A stretch of 64,000 bases of DNA from NCBI RefSeq assembly GCF_014199595.1, contig NZ_JACHNX010000006.1:1-64000 (forward strand), in the 5' to 3' direction. Source of the stretch: Sphingomonas yabuuchiae. Its GTDB lineage: Bacteria; Pseudomonadota; Alphaproteobacteria; Sphingomonadales; Sphingomonadaceae. Shown piece by piece: positions 49,852 to 58,850 of this stretch. The notes beneath the pieces are model-generated. The model searched no databases. It was not told the DNA's origin and saw nothing but the letters and a program-made list of their open reading frames with translations. Numbering within the stretch: position 1 is the first letter of the stretch; the number at the start of each line of letters is the position of its first letter. Both the position numbers and the translations under genes were made by a program.

Positions 49852-51237
49852 TTACTGGCGGCGGAACTGCCAGCGGTCGAAGTCGAACAGTCCGCCGCCA
49901 TCGCCGTGGAAGACCAGGAACAGGTCGTGCACGCCGTTCGCCCCGGTTACCGCCGTGGTTTGCGTCCCCCAATCCGGGCCGTCGCCGCCGGTCAGGGCCA
50001 GTGTCCCGATCTGCGGCCCGTCGACCCGGTCGAGATGCAGCGTGATCGTCGGGCGACCGCGCACCCTCGCCACGCTGGCGGCGAAGCTGGCCGCGCCGCG
50101 TCCGAAGTCGACGCCGCCGATCTTGATATAGCTGCGATCGGCGATGCGGGTGACGTGAACCCGCCCGTCCGCCCCGCTCGTGGTCGTGACGCCCGGTGCC
50201 CAGCGATAGGGCCGGTCGCGGTCGCGCCCGATGCGTGAGGTCCAGGCGATCGTCTCCGCCTCCACCCAGCGATAGGGATCGAGGGTTGCGATCTGCGCCA
50301 CGCCCTCGTCGGTCCACCAGGGCAGGCGCGGAATGGTGCCGTCCGGATTGTAGCGGAACTCGCGCAACGTCACCGATCGGCGCTCGTGATGGATCGGCGT
50401 CAGGGCGAAGTTCAGCTCGTAGTGAAAGCCGAACAGATAGGAATGCCCCTTATAGTCGATGATGCCGGGGTGATTGCCGGTCGAGGCGGCATTGGGGTCC
50501 ATGATCGGCCCCTTGTGGACCCAGGGGCCGGTCGCCCGGTCGCTCATCGCATAGCCGATCCCCTCGGGACAGCAGCTGGAGGCATAGGCCATGTAGTAAT
50601 GCGGCCCGCGCTTGTAGAACCAGGGGCCCTCCTGATAGTCGATCGGCTTGGCGACCTTGGTAATCTCTCCGGCATAGCTGGTCATGTCGCGGTTCAGCCT
50701 GACATACCACAGGTCGGGATTGCCCCAGTAGAGATAGGCCTGCCCGTCATCGTCGATCGCCACGGTCGGATCGATCGCCCCGCGCCGCGCGGCGATCAGC
50801 GGCTTGCCCAGCACGTCGCGAAACGGTCCCTCGGGCCGGTCGGCGACCGCCACCGCGATCGCCGTCTTTGGATCGCCCGCGACGCTGATCGGGGCGTAGA
50901 GATAGAATTTGCCGTCGCGCGCGATCACCTGCGGCGCCCAGGCGTCATTGTCCTGCCGCGCCCAGGGAAAGGTCTTGAGCGAGGCGGGCGAGCCCCGGTC
51001 GGTCCAGTTGACCATGTCGGTCGAACTGTAGAGCCGCCAGTCGAGCATCCAGAACCCTTCGGCATCGTCCTCGTCATGGCCGGTATAGAGATAGACGACG
51101 CCGTCATGGACGAGCGGCGCCGGGTCGGCGGTGAAACGCGTCTGGATGATCGGATTGTCCGCCTGCGCGCCATCGGGCACGACCCCCGTCGCCATCACGG
51201 CCAGTGCCGCCAGTCCCGCACGCCATCCCTTTTTCAT
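49852..51237 (-). CDS. GH43 glycosidase with CBM6-like domain
   Basis: A 461-residue exported enzyme. Signal peptide ends near ADG(27); five-bladed propeller with catalytic base D38 in FTADPAPLVHDG, pKa-modulating Asp in AIDPTVAIDDDGQ, acid Glu in YQEGPWFYKRG. The C-terminal 130 residues (YRWVEAETIAWTSRIGRDRD) form a CBM6-type beta-sandwich. Such GH43-CBM6 proteins are arabinofuranosidases or xylosidases acting on arabinoxylan or related side chains. It is last of the four-gene LacI-controlled operon. Start chosen at ATG 51237 for the signal peptide. Confidence 0.9.
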   Translation of the reverse strand: MKKGWRAGLAALAVMATGVVPDGAQADNPIIQTRFTADPAPLVHDGVVYLYTGHDEDDAEGFWMLDWRLYSSTDMVNWTDRGSPASLKTFPWARQDNDAWAPQVIARDGKFYLYAPISVAGDPKTAIAVAVADRPEGPFRDVLGKPLIAARRGAIDPTVAIDDDGQAYLYWGNPDLWYVRLNRDMTSYAGEITKVAKPIDYQEGPWFYKRGPHYYMAYASSCCPEGIGYAMSDRATGPWVHKGPIMDPNAASTGNHPGIIDYKGHSYLFGFHYELNFALTPIHHERRSVTLREFRYNPDGTIPRLPWWTDEGVAQIATLDPYRWVEAETIAWTSRIGRDRDRPYRWAPGVTTTSGADGRVHVTRIADRSYIKIGGVDFGRGAASFAASVARVRGRPTITLHLDRVDGPQIGTLALTGGDGPDWGTQTTAVTGANGVHDLFLVFHGDGGGLFDFDRWQFRRQ

Positions 51238-51297
51238 GTCACTCCCCTTTTCCAAACCCCTCTCCTCCCGCCACATCCCGTCATGGCAGGTCCGCCC

Positions 51298-53898
51298 TCA
51301 GGGCATCGGCGTAACAGCGATCCGGTCGATATTGGGCGCATAGGCCGAGCGGAGCTGGACACCCGGCCAGCTCTGCGAGGCATAGGTGCGGCCGTCCCAA
51401 TTGGGCTGTTCCTCGCCCGCGATGCGGATGGTGTTGGCCCCCGCCTTCAGCGCCACCGGCACGGTCATCTCCCACCAGTTGTTGGCGTTGAAGCTGTGCG
51501 GCGCGCTGACCAGCATCGGCTTGCCGCCGTTCACCGAAATGCGCGCGATGCGGGCGAGCGGATCGGGATTGTAGTGCGTCGCCTTGGCCTGTTCCTCGTT
51601 CGAGAAGCGTAGCGTCAGCGCATAGGTCCCTGCGCGCGGCGCCATCACCCTGGGGAAGGTCAGCGTGTTGCCGTTGCCCGGCGCGCCGCCGATGGCGAAC
51701 ACCGCCCGGCCGCCGCTCGCGCGCGAGGCCGTGCCGATCCGTGCGGTCCCGGCGACCTGCGCATCCTCCGCCTCGTAGAGATAGGGCGCGGATCCGTTCT
51801 CCGGCGTCACCGACAGGCCACGAACAGCCGCCGATCCCGTGGTGGTCAGCACCACCTTGTTGATCCCGCCGAGCAGGAAGGCGCGGCCCTTCGTCTCACG
51901 GCCGTTGACCGCCATGCGCACCGCGCCGCCGCCGCTGGCGTCCGGGCTCAGGCGCGCCAGTCCGTCCTTCGCGGCATAGACCCAGAAGGTCGCGCTGCCG
52001 CCCTTCACCACCGCATCCGCCACGTCATAGCGCGTGGCGGTCACGGCGGGATCGGCGGCGGTCAGGGTGATGCGGTCGACCATCGCATTGCCCTGCGTCC
52101 TACGCGTGCCGTCCAGAGTGCGGGTGGCGAGCGTCAGGACATGGCGACCGCGCGTCAGGTTGACGACCGTATCGGCATGGTCGAGCACAGCGGGCTTGTA
52201 GCCCAGCGGCAGGAACAGCTCGGTCTCGCCTCCCGGCTTGCCGTCGATGCGCAGGAAGACGTTGGTTGCCCCCTGCGGCTCGACCAGCGGATCCTTGTTG
52301 AAGCTATTGGCGAGGACGCGCAGGTCGTAGCGGCCGTCGCGCGGCACATCGACCGCGAAGTCGAGCGCGGCGTCGGCCCCGGTCTTGAACCCCTCGACCA
52401 GATAGCCGTTCGAGACATGGAAGCGGTCGACATGATCGGGCGAACCCTCCGGCCCGCGCACGGTCAGGCCCTGCCCCTGCCGGGTCGCCTTTTCCGCTTC
52501 GTAATCCTGCCGCCAGCGGGGGGCGACGGCGGCGGGGCGTACGCCCTGTCCGGGGGACAGGACCAGTTCATAGGCCGCTTCCTCGCGCAAAGCGGGCCAG
52601 CCATCGCGGCCGAAGGTCAGGTCGATCTGTCCGTCCTTCACCGGCATCACGCGGTCGCCGACCACCACCGGCGGCGGAGAATCGCCCAGCTGGCCGGTCC
52701 AGTCGATCTCGCGCACGCGGACGCGCACCGTGTCGCCGAAGCTGGCGGGCACATGCATCAGCGCGATGGTGGCGTCACCCGACTTGCCGCCGAACAGCAG
52801 GCGCATCTGGCGGCGCGCGGAATCGAGCGTCGCGACACCTTGCAAGGTATAGCTCCGGTCGGGATGCGGTGGGGTGACGGCCAGGGTGTGGCCGCTCATC
52901 GTCGCATAGGCGTTCAGTAGCCACCATTGCCCGTTGCCGCGATTGGCCTGGACGGCGGAGTCGCTGAGATTGCCGTCGATATTCCAATAGGCGATATCGG
53001 CATCGACCTTGGAATCCTCGATCGCGGCGACCCATTGCACCATCTGGCCGGGGACCGAGGTGTGGTAGTTATAGGCATATTCGTTGATGTTCACCGGCAG
53101 ATGGCGGCCCTGCCACTTCGTACCCTTGAACAGCCGGTCCTCCCATTCGCGATATTTGCGTACGCTGGTCCGCACCGCCGCCGGGTTGCTGAGTTCGTGC
53201 CAGGTCACGATGTCGGGCATGGTGTCGGCCGCGATGGCGTGGCGCAGGAAACCCTCGACCTCCGGATAGAGGATGCTGGTGTTCGGCCCGGCAATCCGCG
53301 CGCCGGGCAATTCCTGGCGGATCATCCGCACCGCCCGGTCCCAGGCGTCGTTGAACGCGGTCGGGTCCTTCTGCCAGCGTACATTGTTGCAGCTCTTGGG
53401 CCCTTCGGCGAACATGTTGCCGTCGGGCTCGTTGAAGGGGACGAAGACGATCCGGTCGCGGTAGCGCGGCGCCATGCCCTTTACCTGACGCACCTGCGCG
53501 CGCAGCTTTTCGATATAGTTCGTCACCGACTGGGCGCAGTCGCCGGTCTTCCAGTCATAGGGAAATTCGCGGTTGATGTCGGTCATGTAGATATAGGTGT
53601 CGCCGCCCGACGCATCGGTCAGCAGCGTCGACACCTCCAGCGCATCGGCGCCGGGATGCTGCGGCCCGTCCTGCGCCTTGGTCGAAACGGTCCGCAGCCC
53701 GATGCCCTCGACCAGATTGGGATGCGGCAGCCGCGCATCGTAGAGGCCGTAAAGCGTGCCCGACGCGCCGCCGTGAAAGGCGCCGGTGTCGCTGGCCAGA
53801 TCGACCGTCATCCTCTCCTGCGCGAGTGCGGGCATGGCGACCGAGCCGAGCAGCGCAGCGATCAGGACGGAGGCGGAACGGCGAAGCGGCTGGGTCAT
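51298..53898 (-). CDS. clan GH-A glycosidase with two CBM6/35-like domains
   Basis: An 866-residue exported protein (signal peptide LIAALLGSVAMPALA). Residues 30-330 form a TIM-barrel: acid/base E157 in VFVPFNEPDGN, nucleophile E273 in NINEYAYN, WHEL at 233-236, which are clan GH-A features near GH39/GH30. Then a beta-sandwich (to about 480), one CBM (YEAEKATRQGQGLTVRGPEG) and a second CBM (YLYEAEDAQVAGTARIGTAS) at the C-terminus. Exact family uncertain. Its start is 23 bases beyond the symporter stop, so the two genes are co-transcribed. The large upstream ORF extension is a shadow. Confidence 0.85.
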   Translation of the reverse strand: MTQPLRRSASVLIAALLGSVAMPALAQERMTVDLASDTGAFHGGASGTLYGLYDARLPHPNLVEGIGLRTVSTKAQDGPQHPGADALEVSTLLTDASGGDTYIYMTDINREFPYDWKTGDCAQSVTNYIEKLRAQVRQVKGMAPRYRDRIVFVPFNEPDGNMFAEGPKSCNNVRWQKDPTAFNDAWDRAVRMIRQELPGARIAGPNTSILYPEVEGFLRHAIAADTMPDIVTWHELSNPAAVRTSVRKYREWEDRLFKGTKWQGRHLPVNINEYAYNYHTSVPGQMVQWVAAIEDSKVDADIAYWNIDGNLSDSAVQANRGNGQWWLLNAYATMSGHTLAVTPPHPDRSYTLQGVATLDSARRQMRLLFGGKSGDATIALMHVPASFGDTVRVRVREIDWTGQLGDSPPPVVVGDRVMPVKDGQIDLTFGRDGWPALREEAAYELVLSPGQGVRPAAVAPRWRQDYEAEKATRQGQGLTVRGPEGSPDHVDRFHVSNGYLVEGFKTGADAALDFAVDVPRDGRYDLRVLANSFNKDPLVEPQGATNVFLRIDGKPGGETELFLPLGYKPAVLDHADTVVNLTRGRHVLTLATRTLDGTRRTQGNAMVDRITLTAADPAVTATRYDVADAVVKGGSATFWVYAAKDGLARLSPDASGGGAVRMAVNGRETKGRAFLLGGINKVVLTTTGSAAVRGLSVTPENGSAPYLYEAEDAQVAGTARIGTASRASGGRAVFAIGGAPGNGNTLTFPRVMAPRAGTYALTLRFSNEEQAKATHYNPDPLARIARISVNGGKPMLVSAPHSFNANNWWEMTVPVALKAGANTIRIAGEEQPNWDGRTYASQSWPGVQLRSAYAPNIDRIAVTPMP

Positions 53899-53921
53899 GA
53901 GGCGGGGCTCCGGAATAGGGG

Positions 53922-55328
53922 TCATAGGGCGCGGGCGGCGGTCATGCGCGCAATCGTGTCGCGGTTCAGGATCAGGCGGGAAATCGCAAGGGCCAGCGCC
54001 AGGTGCATCAGGCCGGGGATGATCGTCGACAACAGGCGGATGCCGGTCAGCGACAGCGGCGTCTGGTTGCCCGCCCCCGCCTTGTAGGAGACAAGGACCA
54101 GCACCCCGCTGATCAACGCGCCCGCCACCGCCCAGGCCAGCTTCACGAAGAACTGGTTGAAGGCAAAGCTCATGCCCGAGGAGCGCATCCCCAGCTTCCA
54201 CTCGCCATATTGGTCGGCCAGCTGGATCAGGGTGAAGTGCAGCGGCAGGGTGCAGCCCAGCACGATGCAGCACAGCCCGACCAGCACCAGCCACAGGGTC
54301 GGATACTCGCCCGGCACGAAAAAGGCGGCGAAGTGTCCAGCGACCAGGATCAGATTCACCCAGATATAGATGCTGCGCACGTCGTATCGCCGGGTGAAGG
54401 CCTGCACCACGATCGAACCCAGGAACCCGCCCGCCGTCGCGGTGCCGAAGAACAGCGCCTGATAGGTCGCATCGCCCTTCAGCACATAGGTGATGAAATA
54501 GAGCGCCGCGCCGCCCTTGGTATTGAAGATCGCGATCAGCAGCAGCGTCATCAGGAAGGTCCAGCGCAGCTGGTCGTTCTTCAGCGTGTTGGCGATCGCG
54601 ACCTTGAGCGGCACGTCCGCGGTATCGGCGGCCACCACCCGCTCGCGCACGAACAGGAAGCAGATCAGGAACATGACGACGGCGGCGGCGCTCAGGATCG
54701 CGACCCCGTCGCGGTAACCGCGCGCGATGTCCGCGCCCCCCAGATGGCGCACCAGGATCGGCAACCCGACCGAGACGCAGAAGGACGCGATCGCCACCAT
54801 CGCGAAGCGCACCGACTGGCACGACACCCCCTCGCGCTCGCTATCGGTCATCCGGGTGATCAGTGCGCAGTACGGCACGTTGTTGAGCGAATAGGACAGC
54901 GCGAGCAGGAAATAGGTGATCGCGGCATAGGCGACCTTGCCGTCATAGCTGAAGTCGGGGGCCTGAAAGGTCAGGAAGCAGCTGAGCCCCACCGGAATCG
55001 CGGTCCAGAGCAGATAGGGCCGGAACCGCCCCCAGCGGGTGGTGGTGCGGTCGGCCATGATCCCGATCAGGGGATCGGATACCGCGTCGAAAATGCGCAG
55101 CGACAGGAACAGGACGCCGACGATGCCCGGCGCCAGCCCGAAGACATCGGTATAGTAGAAGGTGAGGAAATTGGCGATCAGCCCGGTGACGATGGTGCCG
55201 CCCGCATCGCCGAAGCCGTAACAGATCTTCTCGACGAACGGGATGGAAGCAAGGGGGATCGGCGCGGGGGTGCCGTGTCGCTGCCCGCTGTCCGCCGCCA
55301 TGGCGCGATCCGCCATCGATGCCGCCAT
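53922..55328 (-). CDS. GPH-family sugar:cation symporter
   Basis: A 468-residue MelB/XynB-like transporter with about 12 membrane helices. Family signatures: EKICYGFGDAGGTIVTGLIA, DPLIGIMADRTTTRWGRFRP, NNVPYCALITRMTDSERE. It would bring mono- or oligosaccharides (xylosides, glycosides) across the inner membrane with Na+ or H+. Second gene of the LacI-controlled operon, 66 bases after GH31. The residues before MAADSGQR could be untranslated if a later ATG is used. Confidence 0.9.
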   Translation of the reverse strand: MAASMADRAMAADSGQRHGTPAPIPLASIPFVEKICYGFGDAGGTIVTGLIANFLTFYYTDVFGLAPGIVGVLFLSLRIFDAVSDPLIGIMADRTTTRWGRFRPYLLWTAIPVGLSCFLTFQAPDFSYDGKVAYAAITYFLLALSYSLNNVPYCALITRMTDSEREGVSCQSVRFAMVAIASFCVSVGLPILVRHLGGADIARGYRDGVAILSAAAVVMFLICFLFVRERVVAADTADVPLKVAIANTLKNDQLRWTFLMTLLLIAIFNTKGGAALYFITYVLKGDATYQALFFGTATAGGFLGSIVVQAFTRRYDVRSIYIWVNLILVAGHFAAFFVPGEYPTLWLVLVGLCCIVLGCTLPLHFTLIQLADQYGEWKLGMRSSGMSFAFNQFFVKLAWAVAGALISGVLVLVSYKAGAGNQTPLSLTGIRLLSTIIPGLMHLALALAISRLILNRDTIARMTAARAL

Positions 55329-55394
55329 GCCCTATACCCTCCCGTTCTGGTCCGTCTTTTGACGGCTCCGATGAAATGACCGATGCTTGGCCGA

Positions 55395-57449
55395 TCACTG
55401 TTTCTTGTCGAACGCCGCCATCACCTCCGCGCTGTCGCGGATGAAGACCGGAATCCGGTGCAGCGGTGCCGCGCAACAGATATGGCCGCCGCCCTCGACC
55501 CGCTCCTTGGTCCAGGCGTCCAGCCATATCCCGTCGGGCAGATAGACGCACCGCTCGCCGACGCCCGCCGCCGTCACCGGCGCGACGAGCAGGTCGGGGC
55601 CGAACATATACTGGTCGTCCACCGCCCAGCAGCGCGGGTCGTCGGGATAGTGATAGAACATCGGCCGCATCAGCGGATCGCCCTGTTCATGGGCCGCCCG
55701 CATCAGTCCGGCGATATAGGGCCGCAAACGCTCGCGAAGCCCCGCATAGCAGCGCAGCACCTCATACACCCGCTCTCCGAAGCTCCACAGCTCATTGCCC
55801 GCGCCCGTGTCGCATTGCGCCACGCCGTCGCGGAACGGCTCGGGCGGCGGGGTCACGGGATCGCGGTGGCCGTGCATCCGCAGGACGGGCGTGAACACCG
55901 CCCATTGGAACCAGCGGATCATCAGTTCGTGAAAAGCCGGGTCGTCGACATGGCCGCCATGGAAGCCGCCAATATCGGTCGTCCACCACGGGATACCCGC
56001 CATCCCCATGTTCAGCCCGGCGCTCAGTTGGTTGCGCATCGCCTCGAACGAGGAATGGATATCGCCCGACCAGACGAGCGCGCCGTAACGCTGGCTGCCC
56101 GCCCAGGCGCAACGGATCAGGCTGACGATCTCGCGCTCGCCCTCGGCCGCCAGGCCATCGTAAAAGGCCTGGGCGTAATGGAGTGGATAGGCGTTGCCGA
56201 CCTCCAGCACGCTGCCGCTGTGATAACGATAATTGTCGAAGTCATAGGCGCTATATTCGGGCTCGGCCTCGTCCAGCCAGAACAGCGCCACGCCCTTGTC
56301 ACGGTAATTGCGCTTCGCCCGGTCCCACAAAAAGGCACGCGCGCCGGGATGGGTGACGTCGATGAAGCGGGTATTGCCCAGAAACTCCTGCTGCACGTCC
56401 AGCCCGCGCGCGGAGCGCACCAGATAGCCCTTCTCGATCATCTCGGGATAATTTTCCGACCGATGATCCACCGTCGGCCAGATCGAGACGAGCAACTCGG
56501 TGCCCATCGCCTTCAGCTCGGCGGTCATCGCGGCGGGATCGGGCCATTCGCGCGGATCGAACCGCCAGTCGCCCTGCACCGGCCAGTGGAAGAAGTCGGC
56601 GACGATCACCGCCAGCGGGATCCCGCGCGCATGATAGTCGCGCGCCACTGCCAGCAACTCGTCCTGGGTGCGGTAGCGCAGCTTGCTCTGCCACAGCCCC
56701 AGCGCATAGTCGGGCATCATCGGCACCGTGCCCGTCACCTGGGCATAGTTGCGCACGATGTCGGCGGGCGTGTCGCCGGCGGTGATCCAGTAATCGATCT
56801 CGCGCGCGGCCTCGGCCGTCCAGGTCGCGCCATTGGCGGCGAAATGCACCGCGCCGACCGCGGGCATGTTCCACAACAGGCCATAGCCATGGCTCGACAC
56901 CACGAAGGGCACGCTGGCCTGCGAATTGCGCTGCGCCAGTTCGAGCGTACATCCGGCGAGATCCAGATTGGGCTGCTGGTACTGGCCCATGCCGTACAGT
57001 CGCTCGCTGCTCTTGGCCTCGAACCGGACGGTGATGCGCGCGGTGTCGCCGGTCAGCGGCTTGAATTCGCGCCCGGCCAGCCCCAGCGCGCTGATCGTGC
57101 GGATTTCCTCGGTGCCGACGGTCCAGAATTTGCTGATCGTGTCGCGCTGCCGCCACTTTTCCTCCAGCAGCAACTCGCCTTCCACGTTCAGGAAACGGAC
57201 ACGCCCCTGCAGATCGACTTCGGCGGTGATCCGTCCTTGGGTGATCCGCGCGGTCGCGCCGTCCCGCGTGACGATCGGATCGGCGCCCGCAGCGGCACCG
57301 TCATCGAGCAGCGCCCCGGCGCGTGCCCCGGAATCGGGAAAGGGCGATGCGCGCAGGCGCAGGCCGTGCAGCCCATGCGCCTCGATCCGCAACCACCCCC
57401 CATTATAGCTCCACGCGATCGCGCGGGCTTCCAGAACAAGCGTGTCCAA
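55395..57449 (-). CDS. GH31 family alpha-xylosidase/alpha-glucosidase
   Basis: A 684-residue GH31 enzyme without a signal peptide, so probably cytoplasmic. Nucleophile Asp in LFWLDEAEPEYSAYD, acid/base Asp in VWSGDIHSSFEAMRNQL, and WWTTDIGGFHGG, HGHRDP nearby. The WLDEAEPE form is nearer the YicI-type alpha-xylosidases than alpha-glucosidases. It likely removes non-reducing alpha-xylose from xyloglucan oligosaccharides after uptake. First gene of the operon; its start is 36 bases from the LacI operator. Confidence 0.88.
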   Translation of the reverse strand: MDTLVLEARAIAWSYNGGWLRIEAHGLHGLRLRASPFPDSGARAGALLDDGAAAGADPIVTRDGATARITQGRITAEVDLQGRVRFLNVEGELLLEEKWRQRDTISKFWTVGTEEIRTISALGLAGREFKPLTGDTARITVRFEAKSSERLYGMGQYQQPNLDLAGCTLELAQRNSQASVPFVVSSHGYGLLWNMPAVGAVHFAANGATWTAEAAREIDYWITAGDTPADIVRNYAQVTGTVPMMPDYALGLWQSKLRYRTQDELLAVARDYHARGIPLAVIVADFFHWPVQGDWRFDPREWPDPAAMTAELKAMGTELLVSIWPTVDHRSENYPEMIEKGYLVRSARGLDVQQEFLGNTRFIDVTHPGARAFLWDRAKRNYRDKGVALFWLDEAEPEYSAYDFDNYRYHSGSVLEVGNAYPLHYAQAFYDGLAAEGEREIVSLIRCAWAGSQRYGALVWSGDIHSSFEAMRNQLSAGLNMGMAGIPWWTTDIGGFHGGHVDDPAFHELMIRWFQWAVFTPVLRMHGHRDPVTPPPEPFRDGVAQCDTGAGNELWSFGERVYEVLRCYAGLRERLRPYIAGLMRAAHEQGDPLMRPMFYHYPDDPRCWAVDDQYMFGPDLLVAPVTAAGVGERCVYLPDGIWLDAWTKERVEGGGHICCAAPLHRIPVFIRDSAEVMAAFDKKQ

Positions 57450-57484
57450 AGCGACCCGATCCTCTTGCCGCCATTCTTCGATGG

Positions 57485-57500
57485 CCGTAAACGTTTACGG
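57485..57500. promoter_or_regulatory. LacI-family operator, perfect palindrome
   Basis: ccgtaaacgtttacgg, a perfect 16-bp palindrome with the central CG of LacI-family operators, lies in the divergent gap between GH31 and the LacI gene. It is 36 bases upstream of GH31 and 118 before the regulator start, so it can repress the enzyme operon and perhaps lacI itself. Confidence 0.8.
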
Positions 57501-57618
57501 GTATCGCCCCATTCGGTTCCCTTGTCAATGATCTGTTTGCAGCCCGCTCGACCCCGCCCCGCAGGAGGAGCATTTGGAGGGCTTGTGCGAAACGAGGCGC
57601 GCCGCGATCAAAGGGCGC

Positions 57619-58644
57619 ATGGATATACGCGAACTTGCCCGTCACCTGGGGCTATCGATCGGCACGGTGTCGCGGGCGCTGAACGATCGCAAGGACGTAA
57701 GCCCCGCGACCCGCCAGCGGGTGGTCGAGGCGGCGGCCAAGCATGGCTATATCCCCAACCAGTCGGGGCGGACGTTGCGCAGCGGGCGCACCGGCACGGT
57801 CGGCTTCATGCTGACGCTGGAGCATGACAGCGCGATCCATGGCGACCCCTTCTTCATGGCGCTGCTCGAAGGATTGCAGAACGGCCTGAGCGAGCATGAC
57901 CTCGATCTCGTCGTGCTGCTGGCGCGCAAGGGCGAGGACGCGCTGACCTTCCTGCGCCGCCATGTCTCGCGCGGAACGGTCGATGGCTGGGTGCTGTCGG
58001 GGACGCAGCATGACGATCCGCGTATCCCCTTCCTGCTCGACCGCAACATCCCCTTCATCGCGCTGGGCCGTACCGCGATCGCGCGGGACTATGCCTGGAT
58101 CGATCTGGATTTCGAGGGCGTCATGGCCGATGCGATGACGCTGCTGACCAAGGCCGGGCATCGCCGCATCGGCCTGGTCGCGCCGCCCGCGACGATCAAC
58201 AACAGCCATATCGTGGTCGAACGCTATCGCGATGCGCTGGCCCGCGCGGACATTCCCTTCGACCCTGCGCTCGTCCATCATGGCGAAACCGACGAAAGCG
58301 ACGGCGAGGCGACGGCCAGCGAATTGATGGCCATGCCCGACCGCCCGACCGCGCTGCTGCTGATGGGTGAGACCGCGCCCGTCGGAGCCTATCGCGCGCT
58401 GCGCCGCCTGGGCCTGGAGCCGGGGCGGGACGTCGCGGTGATCGGCCTGCGCGACAACCCCGCCTGCCGCGCCCTTTCCCCCGACCTCACCTGCTTCTCG
58501 CTGGACCTGGGCGATCTGGGACTGGCTCTGGCGCGCGGACTGGTCGCGATGCTGCCCGGCCAGACGGAGGATGGGGGCCCTGCGGTCCAGGCCCTGTGGG
58601 GCATGACGCTGCGCCTGGGGCAGAGCCACAAGGTCGAGCGCTGA
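57619..58644 (+). CDS. LacI family transcriptional regulator
   Basis: A 341-residue regulator. N-terminal LacI HTH (MDIRELARHLGLSIGTVSRA) with hinge (PNQSGRTLRSGRTGTVGFML), then periplasmic-binding-protein-like sensor (about 60-340; RRIGLVAPPATINN; PTALLLMGETAPVGAYRALR). The start at 57619 is the family start; 15 upstream codons are probably untranslated. Divergent from the GH31 operon with the palindromic operator between. The inducer is presumably a sugar or oligosaccharide from the pathway. Confidence 0.92.
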   Translation: MDIRELARHLGLSIGTVSRALNDRKDVSPATRQRVVEAAAKHGYIPNQSGRTLRSGRTGTVGFMLTLEHDSAIHGDPFFMALLEGLQNGLSEHDLDLVVLLARKGEDALTFLRRHVSRGTVDGWVLSGTQHDDPRIPFLLDRNIPFIALGRTAIARDYAWIDLDFEGVMADAMTLLTKAGHRRIGLVAPPATINNSHIVVERYRDALARADIPFDPALVHHGETDESDGEATASELMAMPDRPTALLLMGETAPVGAYRALRRLGLEPGRDVAVIGLRDNPACRALSPDLTCFSLDLGDLGLALARGLVAMLPGQTEDGGPAVQALWGMTLRLGQSHKVER

Positions 58645-58663
58645 GGCGAAACTTCGGGGATAA

Positions 58664-58754
58664 TGGCGGAGCGGGAGGGATTCGAACCCTCGATACGGTT
58701 TTGCCGTATACTCACTTTCCAGGCGAGCGCCTTCGACCACTCGGCCACCGCTCC
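58664..58754 (-). tRNA. tRNA-Ser(GGA)
   Basis: A 91-base class II tRNA with encoded CCA. Acceptor ggagcgg / ccgctcc, D loop tggccgagtgg, anticodon GGA in ctcgcctggaaagtgag, long variable arm with tatacggcaaaaccgtat, T arm gagggttcgaatccctc. It lies between lacI and the cyclophilin gene. Confidence 0.97.
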
Positions 58755-58850
58755 GCATGAGTCCATGCCTGGAAGACGCGGCCCTAATGCGCTTCCTCGC
58801 GGCGCGCAAGCGATTGCGTGTATCGGTCGGCTGGGGCAGTCTATTGCTTG

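Noticed and set aside
51298-54822. Extended 1,174-codon frame upstream of the GH-A gene
   Set aside because: The first 308 codons overlap the symporter gene in another frame; the signal peptide starts at 53898, which gives the real protein.
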